From an uncultured Asticcacaulis sp. (GTDB taxonomy: Bacteria; Pseudomonadota; Alphaproteobacteria; Caulobacterales; Caulobacteraceae), in assembly GCA_936940865.1 (NCBI GenBank), contig CAKZJB010000002.1, forward strand, positions 1-59,363: a stretch of 59,363 bases of DNA, written 5' to 3'. The position numbers were made by a program, and so were the translations under genes. Positions 7,755 through 22,216 of this stretch are shown here, piece after piece. The notes beneath the pieces were generated by a model. It had not been told where the DNA came from. It searched no databases and saw only the letters and a list, made by a program, of their open reading frames with translations. Numbering within the stretch: position 1 is the stretch's first letter; the number at the start of each line of letters is the position of its first letter.

Positions 7755-9655
7755 ACGACTGGTCTCCATTCGAATGGATCACGGCCATCCGCTTCCTTCG
7801 CGAAGGCCGGATGCAGACCCTGTTCATCATCGTCGGCGTGTCGATCGGCGTCGCGGTCATCGTCTTCATGTCGGCCATGCTGTCGGGCCTGCAGGCCAAT
7901 TTCATCAAGCGCGTCCTGACGTCCCAGGCCCATATCCAGCTCATTCCGCCCCAGGAAGTGGCGCGCGCCCTGCGCAGCCAGCCGGGCGTGATCGAGCTGG
8001 CGACGATCCAGAGCCCGGTGCAAAGGCTGAGGTCGATCGACCAGTGGCAGAAGATAAGGCAGCAGCTCCAGTCCTGGCCCGACATCACCCATGTGTCTCC
8101 GTCCGTGTCGGCGCCGGCCCTGGCGGTGCGCGGCGACGCCAGCCGTTCGGTCTCGCTGACGGGCATAGACCCGGCGGCCTATTTCAGCATCGTCCGCATT
8201 CCCGACTATATCGTCGCCGGCCAGCCGCGCGTTACCGGCGACGACATTCTTATCGGCACCGAACTGGCCAAGGATTTGGGCGTGGTGGTGGGCGACAAGC
8301 TCAATGTCGTTGCCGGCAACGGGGCTTCGCGCGTGCTGACCGTCACCGGCATTTTCGACCTGGGCAACAAGGGCGCCAACGAGCGCTCGACCTTCGTCGC
8401 CCTGCGCACGGCCCAGGCCATGGCCAACCTGGTCGGCGGCGTGACCTCGATCGACCTGACGGTCAGGGATGTCTATCAGGCTGAGACCGTCGCCCAGGCG
8501 GTGCAGGCGTCCACCGGCATCGAGGCCGACAGCTGGATACGGACGAATGCCCAGTTCTTCACCGCCGTCAACGCGCAGAAGTCGTCGAACACGATGATCC
8601 GGGTGTTCGTCGCCCTGTCGGTCGCCTTCGGCATCGCCAGCGTGCTGGTCGTCTCGGTCATCCAGCGCGCCAAGGACATCGGCATATTGCGCGCCATGGG
8701 AACGTCGCGCGGCCAGATTCTGCGCCTCTTCCTGCTGCAGGGCGCCCTGGTCGGCATTGCCGGCGCCGTCATCGGATCCGGTCTCGGCGCCGGCGCCCTG
8801 ATCCTGTGGCACCGCATATTGCGCCAGGCCGACGGCAGCGAACTGTTCCCGCTCATGCTCGAACCCGGCCTGTTCGCCTATACGATCGCGCTGGCCAGCC
8901 TGACGGGCATCGCCGCCGCCTCGATCCCGTGGTGGCGATCCGTGGCTGAGGCGGCAGACGTCCTGCGGCTGGAGGCCGTGAAGAAGTCCTACAATGTCGG
9001 TACGCCCGGCGAGGTCGAGGTCCTGCATGGCATCGACTTGGGCCTTGGCCACCACGAATTCGTCGCGCTTATCGGTCCCTCGGGGTCGGGCAAGAGCACG
9101 CTCCTGAACATCATCGGCCTGCTCGATCGTCCAACCTCCGGCCGGCTGTTCATCGGCGGGCAGGAGACGAGCCGGCTCGACGACAAGGCTCTTACCCACA
9201 TCCGCGGGCACAGTATCGGCTTCGTCTTCCAGTACCACTACCTCATCTCGGCCTTTACGGCGCTGGAGAACGTCATGATGCCGCTTCTGGCCGACAATGA
9301 GTTTCCCAACGAAAAGATGCGGGCGCGGGCCGCTTCGCTGCTGGAGCAGGTCGGGCTGTCGCAATGGCGGAACAACCGCGCGACCAACATGTCGGGCGGG
9401 CAGCAGCAACGGGTGGCCATCGCCCGGGCCCTGGCGATGAATCCGGCGCTGGTCCTGGCCGACGAACCGACCGGCAATCTCGACACGCAATCGGCCAATA
9501 CGGTCTTTGAAATGATGCGCACGGTGAACCGCGACCTCGGCACCGCCTTCCTTCTGGTCACCCACAATATGGACCTGGCCCGGCGCTGCGATCGCATCAT
9601 CGAACTGGTCGACGGGCGTGTGGTCCGGCCGCAGACGGCAGCACCCACGCCATGA
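7751..9655 (+). CDS. ABC exporter: FtsX-type permease fused to ATPase
   Basis: A 634-residue protein. Residues 1-395 form a MacB/LolC-like permease: one membrane helix near 20-45, a periplasmic domain, then three more helices from ~285 to 395. Residues ~400-634 are a complete ABC ATPase with Walker [10 protein letters not shown], signature [14 protein letters not shown] and Walker [12 protein letters not shown]. The order is the reverse of MacB (ATPase first). The junction looks secondary: in the other frame the bases at 8923-8949 read [12 protein letters not shown], the classic end of such permeases, and GTG at 8942 would start a normal stand-alone ATPase. A short deletion upstream of 8923 may therefore have fused two genes. 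It works with the adaptor just upstream. Confidence 0.87.
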   Translation: MNDWSPFEWITAIRFLREGRMQTLFIIVGVSIGVAVIVFMSAMLSGLQANFIKRVLTSQAHIQLIPPQEVARALRSQPGVIELATIQSPVQRLRSIDQWQKIRQQLQSWPDITHVSPSVSAPALAVRGDASRSVSLTGIDPAAYFSIVRIPDYIVAGQPRVTGDDILIGTELAKDLGVVVGDKLNVVAGNGASRVLTVTGIFDLGNKGANERSTFVALRTAQAMANLVGGVTSIDLTVRDVYQAETVAQAVQASTGIEADSWIRTNAQFFTAVNAQKSSNTMIRVFVALSVAFGIASVLVVSVIQRAKDIGILRAMGTSRGQILRLFLLQGALVGIAGAVIGSGLGAGALILWHRILRQADGSELFPLMLEPGLFAYTIALASLTGIAAASIPWWRSVAEAADVLRLEAVKKSYNVGTPGEVEVLHGIDLGLGHHEFVALIGPSGSGKSTLLNIIGLLDRPTSGRLFIGGQETSRLDDKALTHIRGHSIGFVFQYHYLISAFTALENVMMPLLADNEFPNEKMRARAASLLEQVGLSQWRNNRATNMSGGQQQRVAIARALAMNPALVLADEPTGNLDTQSANTVFEMMRTVNRDLGTAFLLVTHNMDLARRCDRIIELVDGRVVRPQTAAPTP

Positions 9656-9663
9656 TCGCGGCA

Positions 9664-9692
9664 CAAAAAAGCCCGTCCGAAGACGGGCTTTT
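9664..9692. terminator. Bidirectional rho-independent terminator
   Basis: Stem agcccgtc/gacgggct with a four-base loop (cgaa), preceded by an A-run and followed by a T-run. It sits between the convergent ABC exporter and rpoD genes and can end transcripts from both sides. Confidence 0.85.
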
Positions 9693-9711
9693 CGCATGTC
9701 GATAGCTAAGC

Positions 9712-11835
<2,124 letters not shown>

Positions 11836-11963
11836 CGAATGCCACCCATAAGCTTACTTGATTGCATCTAGCTCTCCGCTAATCGGCCTGCCGCTGCAAG
11901 CCGCGGGCCACTGCCCTGCCGTTTATTCCAGGATTTTCCTCAATGAAGCCTTAAGCATACGCT

Positions 11964-13838
11964 TTAAGCCTTCTTTGCGTCGTCCTGCCAGATTTGTCCG
12001 CTTCGCAAGGACCGCCGCAGGGAATCACGTTCCAGCTTGAGCCGCGTAAAAAATTCTGTCCCGACCTGGTCGTAGGCAGAATTCAAGGCGCGGTCCAAGG
12101 CCGTCAAACGCGACATCGCGTTGAACGCCTCAATCCAGCGGGCATGGGCATGTGCGAGAGTCGTGTCCGGTGCGAGGAATGGCGCGCCTGATTTTAAAGC
12201 CGCCTTTTGGATCTCGCTCAACAATGCGCCAAGTCCTTGTTTGTGCAGATGGCGGGTCAAAGTCTCCCTGTCAAGCCCCTGATGTTGAAAACTTAACGTA
12301 ACCAGCAGCCGCGCGATCGGATCGAGTTGCGCATCGCCCAGGCCATAGGCCTCGACGCCCTCGACCTGGTCCTCCATCCACTCCGGATTGTCGATCAGGC
12401 CCTGCGCCAGCGCGGCGGCGATCGGATCGAGCGCAGCCGACAGGGCCTGGCTGGCCTTGATGCCCTCCGGCGTCGTAATCGGCGGCAAAGGTTTGCCGCG
12501 ATAGCTGCCCGGCCGGAAATCACGGCGGAATTCCGGCTGCGGCGCCCCCGGATGGAACTGGGGTTTATAGAGCGCGTCGTAGCGCTCGAGCAGATCCTGG
12601 CGGTAGGATTGCGCCAGGTCCTTGTCCTCGATCTGGTCGGCCAGCGCCCGCAGGCGCTTCTTGAAGCCGGCCTTCTTTTCCGGCGTGTCGAGCGCCTCCA
12701 CCTCGAATTCGCGCTGGAACAGCACGTCGACGAAGGGCCGCGTATGGGTCAAGGCCTCGCGCAGCGCCAGCGCCCCTTTTTCGCGCAGGACCTCGTCGGG
12801 ATCCTTGCCACCCTCGATCAGACAGACCTTGAAGGACCGGCCGGGCTTGAGCTTCGGCAGGGCGCGGTCGAGCGCGCGATAGGCGGCGCGCCGGCCGGCA
12901 TTGTCGCCGTCGAAGCAGAGCGTCGGTTCGGGATGTCGGCGCCACAGGAGGTCGATCTGCTCTTCGGTCAGGGCCGTCCCCAGCGGCGCCACGGCGGCGA
13001 TCTTGGCACGCTGGCAGGCGATGGCGTCCATATAGCCTTCGACCACGACCAGTTCGGCGTGAGTGTCTTCGGACCCCAGCAGCTTCAGCGCCCTGGGCAG
13101 GCCGAACAGCATCCGCCCCTTGTGGAACAGGGGCGTTTCGGGTCCGTTGAGGTACTTGGCCTTTTCGTCGGGATTAAGCGCCCGGCCGCCGAAGCTCACC
13201 ACATGGCCGCGCTGGTCGTGGATCGGGAACATCAGCCGGTCGCGGAAGCGGTCGTAGGGCGCCTTGCCGTCGACCTCGATCAACAGACCGCATTCGACCA
13301 GTTCCGACACCTTGGCGCCCTTCTGCACCAGCGCGTCCTTGAGCGCCGAATGGTCGCGCGGCGCATAGCCCAGCCCGAAAGTCTTTATATCTTCCGCCGA
13401 CAGTCCACGCCGCGTCAGGTATTCGCGGGCATTTTGCGCGGCAGGCGTCTTGTCGTGCAGGCGGTTGACGAACCACTGCGCCGCCAGTTCCATCCAGTCG
13501 CTCAAGCCCCGGATTTTCTGCTCGGCGGCGATGGCCTGCGGCGTTACGGCCGGCAGCGCCATTCCGGCCATGCCGGCCAGGCGCTCGACCGCCTCGTTGA
13601 AGCTCAGGCGCTCGGTTTCCTGCAAGAAGGAGATGATGTCGCCGTTCTTGCCCGACGAGAAGTCGAAGAACTGGCCCTTGAGGTCGTTGACGTAGAAGGA
13701 CGGCGTCTTTTCCTTGGTAAAGGGCGACAGCCCGACCCATTCCTTGCCGTTGCGGCGCAGCTTGACGCTCTTGCCTATGACCTCCGACGGCCGCAGGCGA
13801 GTCTTCAACTCTTCGAGGAAGCGATCATCGAAACGCAC
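11964..13838 (-). CDS. dnaG: DNA primase DnaG
   Basis: A 624-residue primase that lays down RNA primers for replication. It has an N-terminal zinc-ribbon-type domain (~5-100), a TOPRIM catalytic core with the acidic motifs VVVEGYMDAIA and CFDGDNAGRRAA, and a C-terminal helicase-interaction region. All four metal ligands of the classic CHCC ribbon are replaced: where most primases read GLCPFH and HCFGC, this one reads GLSPFT and FDFSS (Ser38, Thr41, Asp59, Ser62). The fold residues around them are kept (EKTPSFYVN, GKNGDIISF), so the domain is intact but probably metal-free. It is placed 128 bases before rpoD and 40 bases after surf1, the alphaproteobacterial version of the dnaG-rpoD pairing. 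Confidence 0.96.
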   Translation of the reverse strand: MRFDDRFLEELKTRLRPSEVIGKSVKLRRNGKEWVGLSPFTKEKTPSFYVNDLKGQFFDFSSGKNGDIISFLQETERLSFNEAVERLAGMAGMALPAVTPQAIAAEQKIRGLSDWMELAAQWFVNRLHDKTPAAQNAREYLTRRGLSAEDIKTFGLGYAPRDHSALKDALVQKGAKVSELVECGLLIEVDGKAPYDRFRDRLMFPIHDQRGHVVSFGGRALNPDEKAKYLNGPETPLFHKGRMLFGLPRALKLLGSEDTHAELVVVEGYMDAIACQRAKIAAVAPLGTALTEEQIDLLWRRHPEPTLCFDGDNAGRRAAYRALDRALPKLKPGRSFKVCLIEGGKDPDEVLREKGALALREALTHTRPFVDVLFQREFEVEALDTPEKKAGFKKRLRALADQIEDKDLAQSYRQDLLERYDALYKPQFHPGAPQPEFRRDFRPGSYRGKPLPPITTPEGIKASQALSAALDPIAAALAQGLIDNPEWMEDQVEGVEAYGLGDAQLDPIARLLVTLSFQHQGLDRETLTRHLHKQGLGALLSEIQKAALKSGAPFLAPDTTLAHAHARWIEAFNAMSRLTALDRALNSAYDQVGTEFFTRLKLERDSLRRSLRSGQIWQDDAKKA

Positions 13839-13878
13839 CGCGCATATATAGTCGCGATTCCGGCTTTGGGTAACGGTA

Positions 13879-14613
13879 TTAAGCTTTGTTAACAGTTTCG
13901 TTAGCGGATTGTTCCGTCTCCGGCTTACGCAACCACAACAGCCAGACGGACACGCCCGCCAGGCCCAGCGCCATCGAAAACCAGGTGATGGCGTACATCA
14001 GGTGGCTGTTGGGGAAATGGATCACCGTCAGCCCGCCCTTCGGCCAGCCGCCGGGGTTGGGCGTCGCGTCGGCGTCTATAAAGTAGGGCGCCACAGGCCC
14101 GAGATGCCGCGCCGTGGCGATCGCCGCGATATCGCGCCGGTACCAGCGGTCGTTCGCCGGGTCGTTGGCTTGCGAAAACAGCCAGCCCTTGGTTTCCGGC
14201 ATGCGCAGAAGCCCCGTCACCGTCACTTCGCCATCCCTATTGCCAGCCGCCCGCGTCTTCGGGTCCTGTTTGTCGATCGGCACAAAACCGCGATTGATAA
14301 AGACGATGGAACCGTCGTCGCGCTTCAGGGGCGTCATAACCCAGTAGCCGCCGCCATAGTCGCTGACCGTATAGACCTGGGCTTCGTCCGCATTGAGGAA
14401 ATGCCCGCGCACCGTGACGTGGCGATATTCGTCGTCCTTCGCCGTCACGCTTGCCGACGCCGGCGGCGCGGGCACGGCCGGCGCATTCACCCGCGCATCG
14501 ACGCGTGCGATAAGGTCGGTCTTCCAGGCCAGGCGCCGCACCTGCCACAGGCCCAGTCCCGTGAACAGGACAACGCCCACGACCACCAGCAAGGAAAAGA
14601 CGATCCGCCGCAT
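13879..14613 (-). CDS. SURF1 family cytochrome oxidase assembly protein
   Basis: A 244-residue inner-membrane protein that helps assemble haem-copper cytochrome c oxidase. The start at 14613 was chosen for the GGGAGTAG site before it. It has the SURF1 layout: an N-terminal membrane helix (IVFSLLVVVGVVLFTGLGLWQVRR, the LG.WQ..R signature), a periplasmic domain with YRHVTVRGHFLNADEAQVY and INRGFVP, and a C-terminal membrane helix ending near WLLWLRK. The motif YFIDADATPNPGGWPKGG before the last helix is typical. Oxidase subunit genes are not in the window. It is 40 bases upstream of dnaG on the same strand. Confidence 0.92.
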   Translation of the reverse strand: MRRIVFSLLVVVGVVLFTGLGLWQVRRLAWKTDLIARVDARVNAPAVPAPPASASVTAKDDEYRHVTVRGHFLNADEAQVYTVSDYGGGYWVMTPLKRDDGSIVFINRGFVPIDKQDPKTRAAGNRDGEVTVTGLLRMPETKGWLFSQANDPANDRWYRRDIAAIATARHLGPVAPYFIDADATPNPGGWPKGGLTVIHFPNSHLMYAITWFSMALGLAGVSVWLLWLRKPETEQSANETVNKA

Positions 14614-14780
14614 GACACTACTCCCTGGGCCGCCGGTATGGCGCAAACGCCGTCGCCAGGCAATCGCCCGTGCGCATCACAAATATGCCCGCGCACAAGA
14701 TTTGGGGTTGCTACGGGGGGACCTTGTCCCTATGTGTGCGGCCGTTTGCCTTCCGCCCCCGTTTACAAGTGAGTCCGCCC

Positions 14781-15977
14781 ATGTCCGATACGTCGAAAAC
14801 TGAACTCCTGCCCGGTTGTACCGGCGTGCTGGTTTTGGCCGACGGCACGGTCTATCAGGGCCTGGGCTGCGGCGCGACGGGCGAGGCGCTGGGCGAGGTC
14901 TGCTTCAACACCGCCATGACCGGTTATCAGGAAATCCTGACCGATCCGTCCTACATGGAACAGATCATCGCCTTCACCTTCCCGCATGTCGGCAATGTCG
15001 GCGTCAACTCCGAAGACGTCGAGCAGCTGGGCGACGATCCCCGCCGCGCCGCCAAGGGCGCGATCTTCCGCGACCTGCCGACGCCACCGGCCAACTGGCG
15101 ATCCGACATGAGCTTCGACGACTGGCTGAAGGCCCGCAACATCGTCGCCATCGCCGGTATCGACACGCGCGCGCTGACCAAGCGCATCCGCGAAAAAGGC
15201 ATGCCGCACGGCATCGTCGCCCATTCGCCGTCCGCGACGTTCGACATTCCCGCCCTGATCGACAAGGCCAGGGCGTGGAGCGGCATCGGCGGGCTCGACC
15301 TGGCGCCCGCCGCGACCTCTGTCCAATCCGCCACCTACACCACGGACCTGTGGCAATGGCCGCAAGGTTTCGAGGCCGGCAAAAAGCACAATTTCAAGGT
15401 CGTGGTCATCGACTACGGCGTCAAGCAGAACATCCTGCGCGCCCTGGTCGATATCGGCGCCGATGTCCAGATCGTTCCCGCCAAGACCTCTGCCGAAGAG
15501 ATCCTGGCGCGCAAGCCCGACGGCGTTCTGCTGTCGAACGGCCCGGGCGACCCGGCGGCTACGGGTGAATATGCTGTGCCGGTCATCCGCAAGCTGATCG
15601 ATGCCGGTCTGCCCGTCTTCGGAATCTGCCTCGGCCACCAGATGCTGGGCCTGGCGCTCGGCGCCCGCACGATCAAGATGGAACAGGGCCACCACGGCGC
15701 CAACCACCCGGTCAAGGACATCACCACCGGCAAGGTCGAAATCGTGTCGATGAACCACGGCTTCGCCATCGATCGCGATTCCTTGCCCGAAGGCGTCGTC
15801 GAGACGCACGTCTCGCTGTTCGACGGCTCGAACTGCGGCATCGCCATGGCCAACAAGCCGGTATTCAGCGTCCAGCATCACCCGGAAGCCTCGCCCGGCC
15901 CGGTCGACAGCCTCTATCTGTTCGAGCGTTTCGCCCAGTATATGCGGGAAGCACAACGCAAGCTGGAAATCGCGTAA
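14781..15977 (+). CDS. carA: Carbamoyl-phosphate synthase small subunit (glutaminase)
   Basis: A 398-residue subunit that hydrolyses glutamine and channels ammonia to CarB, for arginine and pyrimidine synthesis. The start at 14781 (MSDTSKTELL) gives a normal N-terminus; the frame is open further upstream without a family match. The N-terminal CarA domain has GEVCFNTAMTGYQEILTDPSY. The class I amidotransferase domain carries the nucleophile Cys in FGICLGHQMLGLALG and the His-Glu pair in VQHHPEASPGP. It is divergent from surf1 and 225 bases upstream of carB. Confidence 0.97.
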   Translation: MSDTSKTELLPGCTGVLVLADGTVYQGLGCGATGEALGEVCFNTAMTGYQEILTDPSYMEQIIAFTFPHVGNVGVNSEDVEQLGDDPRRAAKGAIFRDLPTPPANWRSDMSFDDWLKARNIVAIAGIDTRALTKRIREKGMPHGIVAHSPSATFDIPALIDKARAWSGIGGLDLAPAATSVQSATYTTDLWQWPQGFEAGKKHNFKVVVIDYGVKQNILRALVDIGADVQIVPAKTSAEEILARKPDGVLLSNGPGDPAATGEYAVPVIRKLIDAGLPVFGICLGHQMLGLALGARTIKMEQGHHGANHPVKDITTGKVEIVSMNHGFAIDRDSLPEGVVETHVSLFDGSNCGIAMANKPVFSVQHHPEASPGPVDSLYLFERFAQYMREAQRKLEIA

Positions 15978-16080
15978 AAGAATCTGTTGCGTTGCGGGAG
16001 CCTAGCCTCTAAAGCACCCGCTTAGCCTGAAAATCGAGATTACCCGGATCGGACTGCGACCTGTTGCAGCCCGCTCCCAA

Positions 16081-16123
16081 GCGATGTGCGGAAACGCGTA
16101 AGCGGTTTTCCGCATAGCATCGC
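16081..16123 (+). promoter_or_regulatory. Long hairpin between carA and carB (1)
   Basis: gcgatg/catcgc closes an outer stem around an inner one (tgcggaaa...ttttccgca) with a gtaa tip. No T-run follows, so it is not a standard terminator. Together with the second hairpin just downstream it makes the carA-carB spacer strongly structured. Confidence 0.5.
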
Positions 16124-16138
16124 GACAAAACAAAAAAC

Positions 16139-16179
16139 TTACGCGGCGTTGCTGTTCAAGGAACAGCGACGCCGCGTAA
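16139..16179 (+). promoter_or_regulatory. Long hairpin between carA and carB (2)
   Basis: A 19-base stem with a single mismatch (a T opposite G) and a three-base loop (aag): ttacgcggcgttgctgttc pairs with the bases 16161-16179. It ends 23 bases before the carB ATG, placing it in the leader of carB. It could be an mRNA processing or stability element, or a repeat. No leader peptide or known riboswitch was recognised. Confidence 0.5.
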
Positions 16180-16202
16180 CCGCACGAATACGAAAGACCA
16201 AG

Positions 16203-19496
<3,294 letters not shown>

Positions 19497-19524
19497 TTCT
19501 CTCATACGGAGCCTGAAACATCTT

Positions 19525-19550
19525 GGCCCTCCCCATTTATGGGGAGGGCC
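19525..19550. repeat. G-family palindromic repeat, minimal copy (G1)
   Basis: ggccctcccca/tggggagggcc, an 11-base perfect stem with a four-base loop, 28 bases after the carB stop. It shares the ccctcccc...ggggaggg core with larger elements at 35152-35463 and 55512-55707. It could terminate carB transcripts, though only a poor T-run follows. Confidence 0.7.
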
Positions 19551-19835
19551 GAAATTCTCTCTCTGTTGGTCGCTTTCCACCTGCGAAATGGATCGCTGAA
19601 TAGTAATGAGGGCATGCATATCCCGAAATGTTGCGTTTCGGGAATAATCCGCCCCCGTTTCGCAACACGGTTGAAATAACATGTGTTGCGAACGCGGCGT
19701 GTCCCGGTGATCACACCCTTGTGAATAATGCAGAATCCGCTATTATTGCGCCGCGGGACGACTGCCCCTTCTTGCGCGTTGCATGAGGCTTGCAGGCGGC
19801 CGCCCAGCCGGACCTCCACTTGAGTTTTGACGACC
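19551..19835 (+). promoter_or_regulatory. Intergenic region with inverted repeats and a promoter candidate
   Basis: No gene was recognised. It holds a hairpin tcccgaaa/tttcggga (19621-19643) and an inverted repeat cgcaacac...gtgttgcg with a 14-base spacer (19661-19690), which has an operator-like layout. It also holds a promoter candidate TTGTGA (19719-19724), a 16-base spacer, and TATTAT (19741-19746). The promoter would give a leader of about 80 bases for the membrane protein gene at 19836. Confidence 0.4.
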
Positions 19836-22157
19836 ATGCGTTTGCCTGCCTGGCAGCTGCCCAGCCGAGCCATAAACTGGCTTAAGACAACCCCGCCCGC
19901 CGTCCGCAACGGTCTGTTCCGCGGGATATGCCTCGTCACGCCCGTTATGCTGTTCCTGGCCTTCTTCAACCCGTTCGTGCTCGATCCGACCCGTATCGGC
20001 TGGCTGATGATTGCCGACTGGGGCCAGCATGTCCTGGGTTGGAACGCCTTCCGCCATACACCGTGGTCTTCGCTGAACCATGAGTCGCTGCTTTACGCGC
20101 CGACCGGCCTGTCGGTCATCTACACCGACTCGAACCCGCTTTTCGCTTTTATCTTCAAGCCATTCCGCAACATCCTGCCTCAAAATTTCCAATATATCGG
20201 GCCGTGGTTCTTCTTCTGCGTCTGCATGCATTTCGTCTTCGCCTGGAAGCTGGTGCGCCCCCATGCCCCGAACCGCTGGGCCGCGCTGGGCGGCGCCGTC
20301 GCGCTTTCGGCCCTGCCCTGCCTTTATTACCGCATGCGCCACGATACGCTGATGGCGCAGTGGCTGATCCTGTGGGCGCTGCATCTGGTCGTCAACGTCC
20401 AGGCCGGAGCGCCGACGCTGATTGCCGAAGGCACGCCGCGCCTCAAGATCGCACTGACGAAGATCGCCGACTTCTTCGACGCCAAGACACGCGGCTGGAT
20501 CGCCCTGCTGGGCCTGACGGGCATGATCCATCCCTATATCCTGTTCATGGTCGTGGTGATCTGGGGCGGCGACATGCTGCGCTACTTCTGGCCGGCGGCG
20601 CGTGCGCTGGACCGCAAGACCCTGGCCGTGGTCACTTCGCGCGCCATCATCACCTTCTCTGTGCCGCTGCTGACCATGGGCCTGGCCGGCGCCTACGCCG
20701 CGGGCCAGAGCCCCGGCGCCGGCGGCTGGTCCTACTATTCGGCGGGCCTCGACTCCTTCTTCAATCCGGTCGTCCAGGATTTCTCGAACTTCCTCAAGGC
20801 CTGGCCGCAGAGCCCGGGCCAGGCGTTCGAAGGCTATCAGTATCTCGGCTTCGGCCTGCTGGTGCTGATCGTCGCGGCGGTCATCCTGTATATCGTCACG
20901 CCTGAGGCGAAGGATTCGCGTCCTTTCCTGAAGTCGCTCAAGCCTTTGATTATCCCGTTCGTCATCCTGGCGGCTTTTGCCCTGACCAACCGCGTACAGT
21001 TCTTCGGTCAAACCATCCTGTTCTTCGACCTGCCCCCGGCAACCAAGAACGTGCTGGCCATCCTGCGCGCGTCGGGTCGATTCCTGTGGCCGATCGGCTA
21101 TTGCATGGTCTTCGCGGCCCTGGTCGTGCTCTACAAGTCGCGCGCCCGCACGGTGGCCGTACTGCTGCCGACGGTGCTGGTCCTGCAGGCCGTCGATCTC
21201 AACGGGTTCGCCGTCACCATGCGCGACGCGACTTCGCTGGCCGCGAAGCCGCAGACCTACTACCTGACGCCTTCACCCCTGTGGAACAAGCTGGTGGCGG
21301 AATCGAACGGCGTCGACTTCTATCCCGTCAACGTCCATTTCAACGACAAGCTGTTCTATGAGCTGACCTGGCGCGCCACGTCGCTGGCCAAGCCGGTCAA
21401 CACCATGTATCCGGCGCGCGAGAACCTGATCCAGATCGCCCACATGCAGGCCGACCAGGACGCCTTCAAGCGCGGCCAGGTGCGCAACGACCGTCTCTTC
21501 GTCTTCCTCAAGCAGTGCGACGCGCCGCCGGAACTGCAATCGCGCCTGCGCATGCTCGACGGCGTATGGATCATCCCGCCCGACGGCGCGAAAGACCTGC
21601 CGCTGCAGAAGCCCGTATGGAGCCCGTTGTCGTCCGAAGTCCGCTTCGGCTGGCTGGACCAGGGGACGTGCCTGCTCGATGAAAACTGGTCGCAGCCGGA
21701 ATATGACGGCACCTGGACCGACGGCCCCAAGGCCGAGGTGCAGATTCCGATCAAGCACGTGCAGTTCGAGTATGCCAACCCGCGCGCCATCGACCTGCAC
21801 CTCAAGGCCAAGAGCTTCCGTCCGGTCCTGGTCAAGGTCATGGTCAACGGCCGCAAGGTTTCGGAACTCAGCCTGACGCGCAAGACCAGCGAACATATCG
21901 TCCAGCTGCCGAATTCGGCCCTGCGCAACGAAAATCTCAACATCCGCTTCGTCGTCGAGCGTCCGGACGGCGAGCCGGTGGAGATCGCTCATGCCGACAC
22001 GGCGCAGAGCGGCGTCACCGGCCGCGGCGCCATACAGGCCAGGCCGGCGGCGGATATGAAGGCGGAAGCGCGCGAACTGGCCATCAAGCTGATGGACCTG
22101 CGCCTGGTCGACCGCGACCGCCAGCCCAAGCCGAAAACGGTCGCGATCAGCGGATAA
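19836..22157 (+). CDS. Large polytopic membrane protein, DUF6311-like
   Basis: A 773-residue protein. I used the ATG at 19836; a TTG nine bases upstream is possible. The first ~450 residues carry about ten membrane segments in the arrangement of GT-C type glycosyltransferase-like proteins (LFLAFFNPFVLDP, PWFFFCVCMHFVFAWKL, GLTGMIHPYILFMVVVIW). An early loop (IADWGQHVLGWNAFRHTPW, then TDSNPLFAFIFKPF) is typical of the DUF6311 group. The last ~300 residues are soluble and beta-rich. A role in adding or exporting surface polysaccharide parts is a reasonable inference but no substrate can be named. It has its own promoter candidate and is not obviously in an operon. Confidence 0.75.
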   Translation: MRLPAWQLPSRAINWLKTTPPAVRNGLFRGICLVTPVMLFLAFFNPFVLDPTRIGWLMIADWGQHVLGWNAFRHTPWSSLNHESLLYAPTGLSVIYTDSNPLFAFIFKPFRNILPQNFQYIGPWFFFCVCMHFVFAWKLVRPHAPNRWAALGGAVALSALPCLYYRMRHDTLMAQWLILWALHLVVNVQAGAPTLIAEGTPRLKIALTKIADFFDAKTRGWIALLGLTGMIHPYILFMVVVIWGGDMLRYFWPAARALDRKTLAVVTSRAIITFSVPLLTMGLAGAYAAGQSPGAGGWSYYSAGLDSFFNPVVQDFSNFLKAWPQSPGQAFEGYQYLGFGLLVLIVAAVILYIVTPEAKDSRPFLKSLKPLIIPFVILAAFALTNRVQFFGQTILFFDLPPATKNVLAILRASGRFLWPIGYCMVFAALVVLYKSRARTVAVLLPTVLVLQAVDLNGFAVTMRDATSLAAKPQTYYLTPSPLWNKLVAESNGVDFYPVNVHFNDKLFYELTWRATSLAKPVNTMYPARENLIQIAHMQADQDAFKRGQVRNDRLFVFLKQCDAPPELQSRLRMLDGVWIIPPDGAKDLPLQKPVWSPLSSEVRFGWLDQGTCLLDENWSQPEYDGTWTDGPKAEVQIPIKHVQFEYANPRAIDLHLKAKSFRPVLVKVMVNGRKVSELSLTRKTSEHIVQLPNSALRNENLNIRFVVERPDGEPVEIAHADTAQSGVTGRGAIQARPAADMKAEARELAIKLMDLRLVDRDRQPKPKTVAISG

Positions 22158-22172
22158 AACCCAAATCCTCCC

Positions 22173-22201
22173 AGGTCTGAATATTTAAAATATTCAGACC
22201 T
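22173..22201. terminator. AT-centred perfect palindrome, terminator candidate
   Basis: Two 14-base arms (aggtctgaatattt and its complement) around a single A, 15 bases after the stop codon. The upper stem is A/T-rich and no T-run follows, so it may instead be a protein-binding site or mRNA 3' end stabiliser. Confidence 0.5.
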
Positions 22202-22216
22202 GTAGCGTGCGACCGC

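Noticed and set aside
16086-16202. A 39-residue N-terminal extension of carB
   Set aside because: It is translated through two hairpins and has no homology. The ATG at 16203 gives the normal CarB start.
19502-19969. A 155-residue minus-strand gene upstream of the DUF6311-like gene
   Set aside because: It covers the repeats and promoter region and has an unstructured, Arg-rich sequence with no ribosome site.
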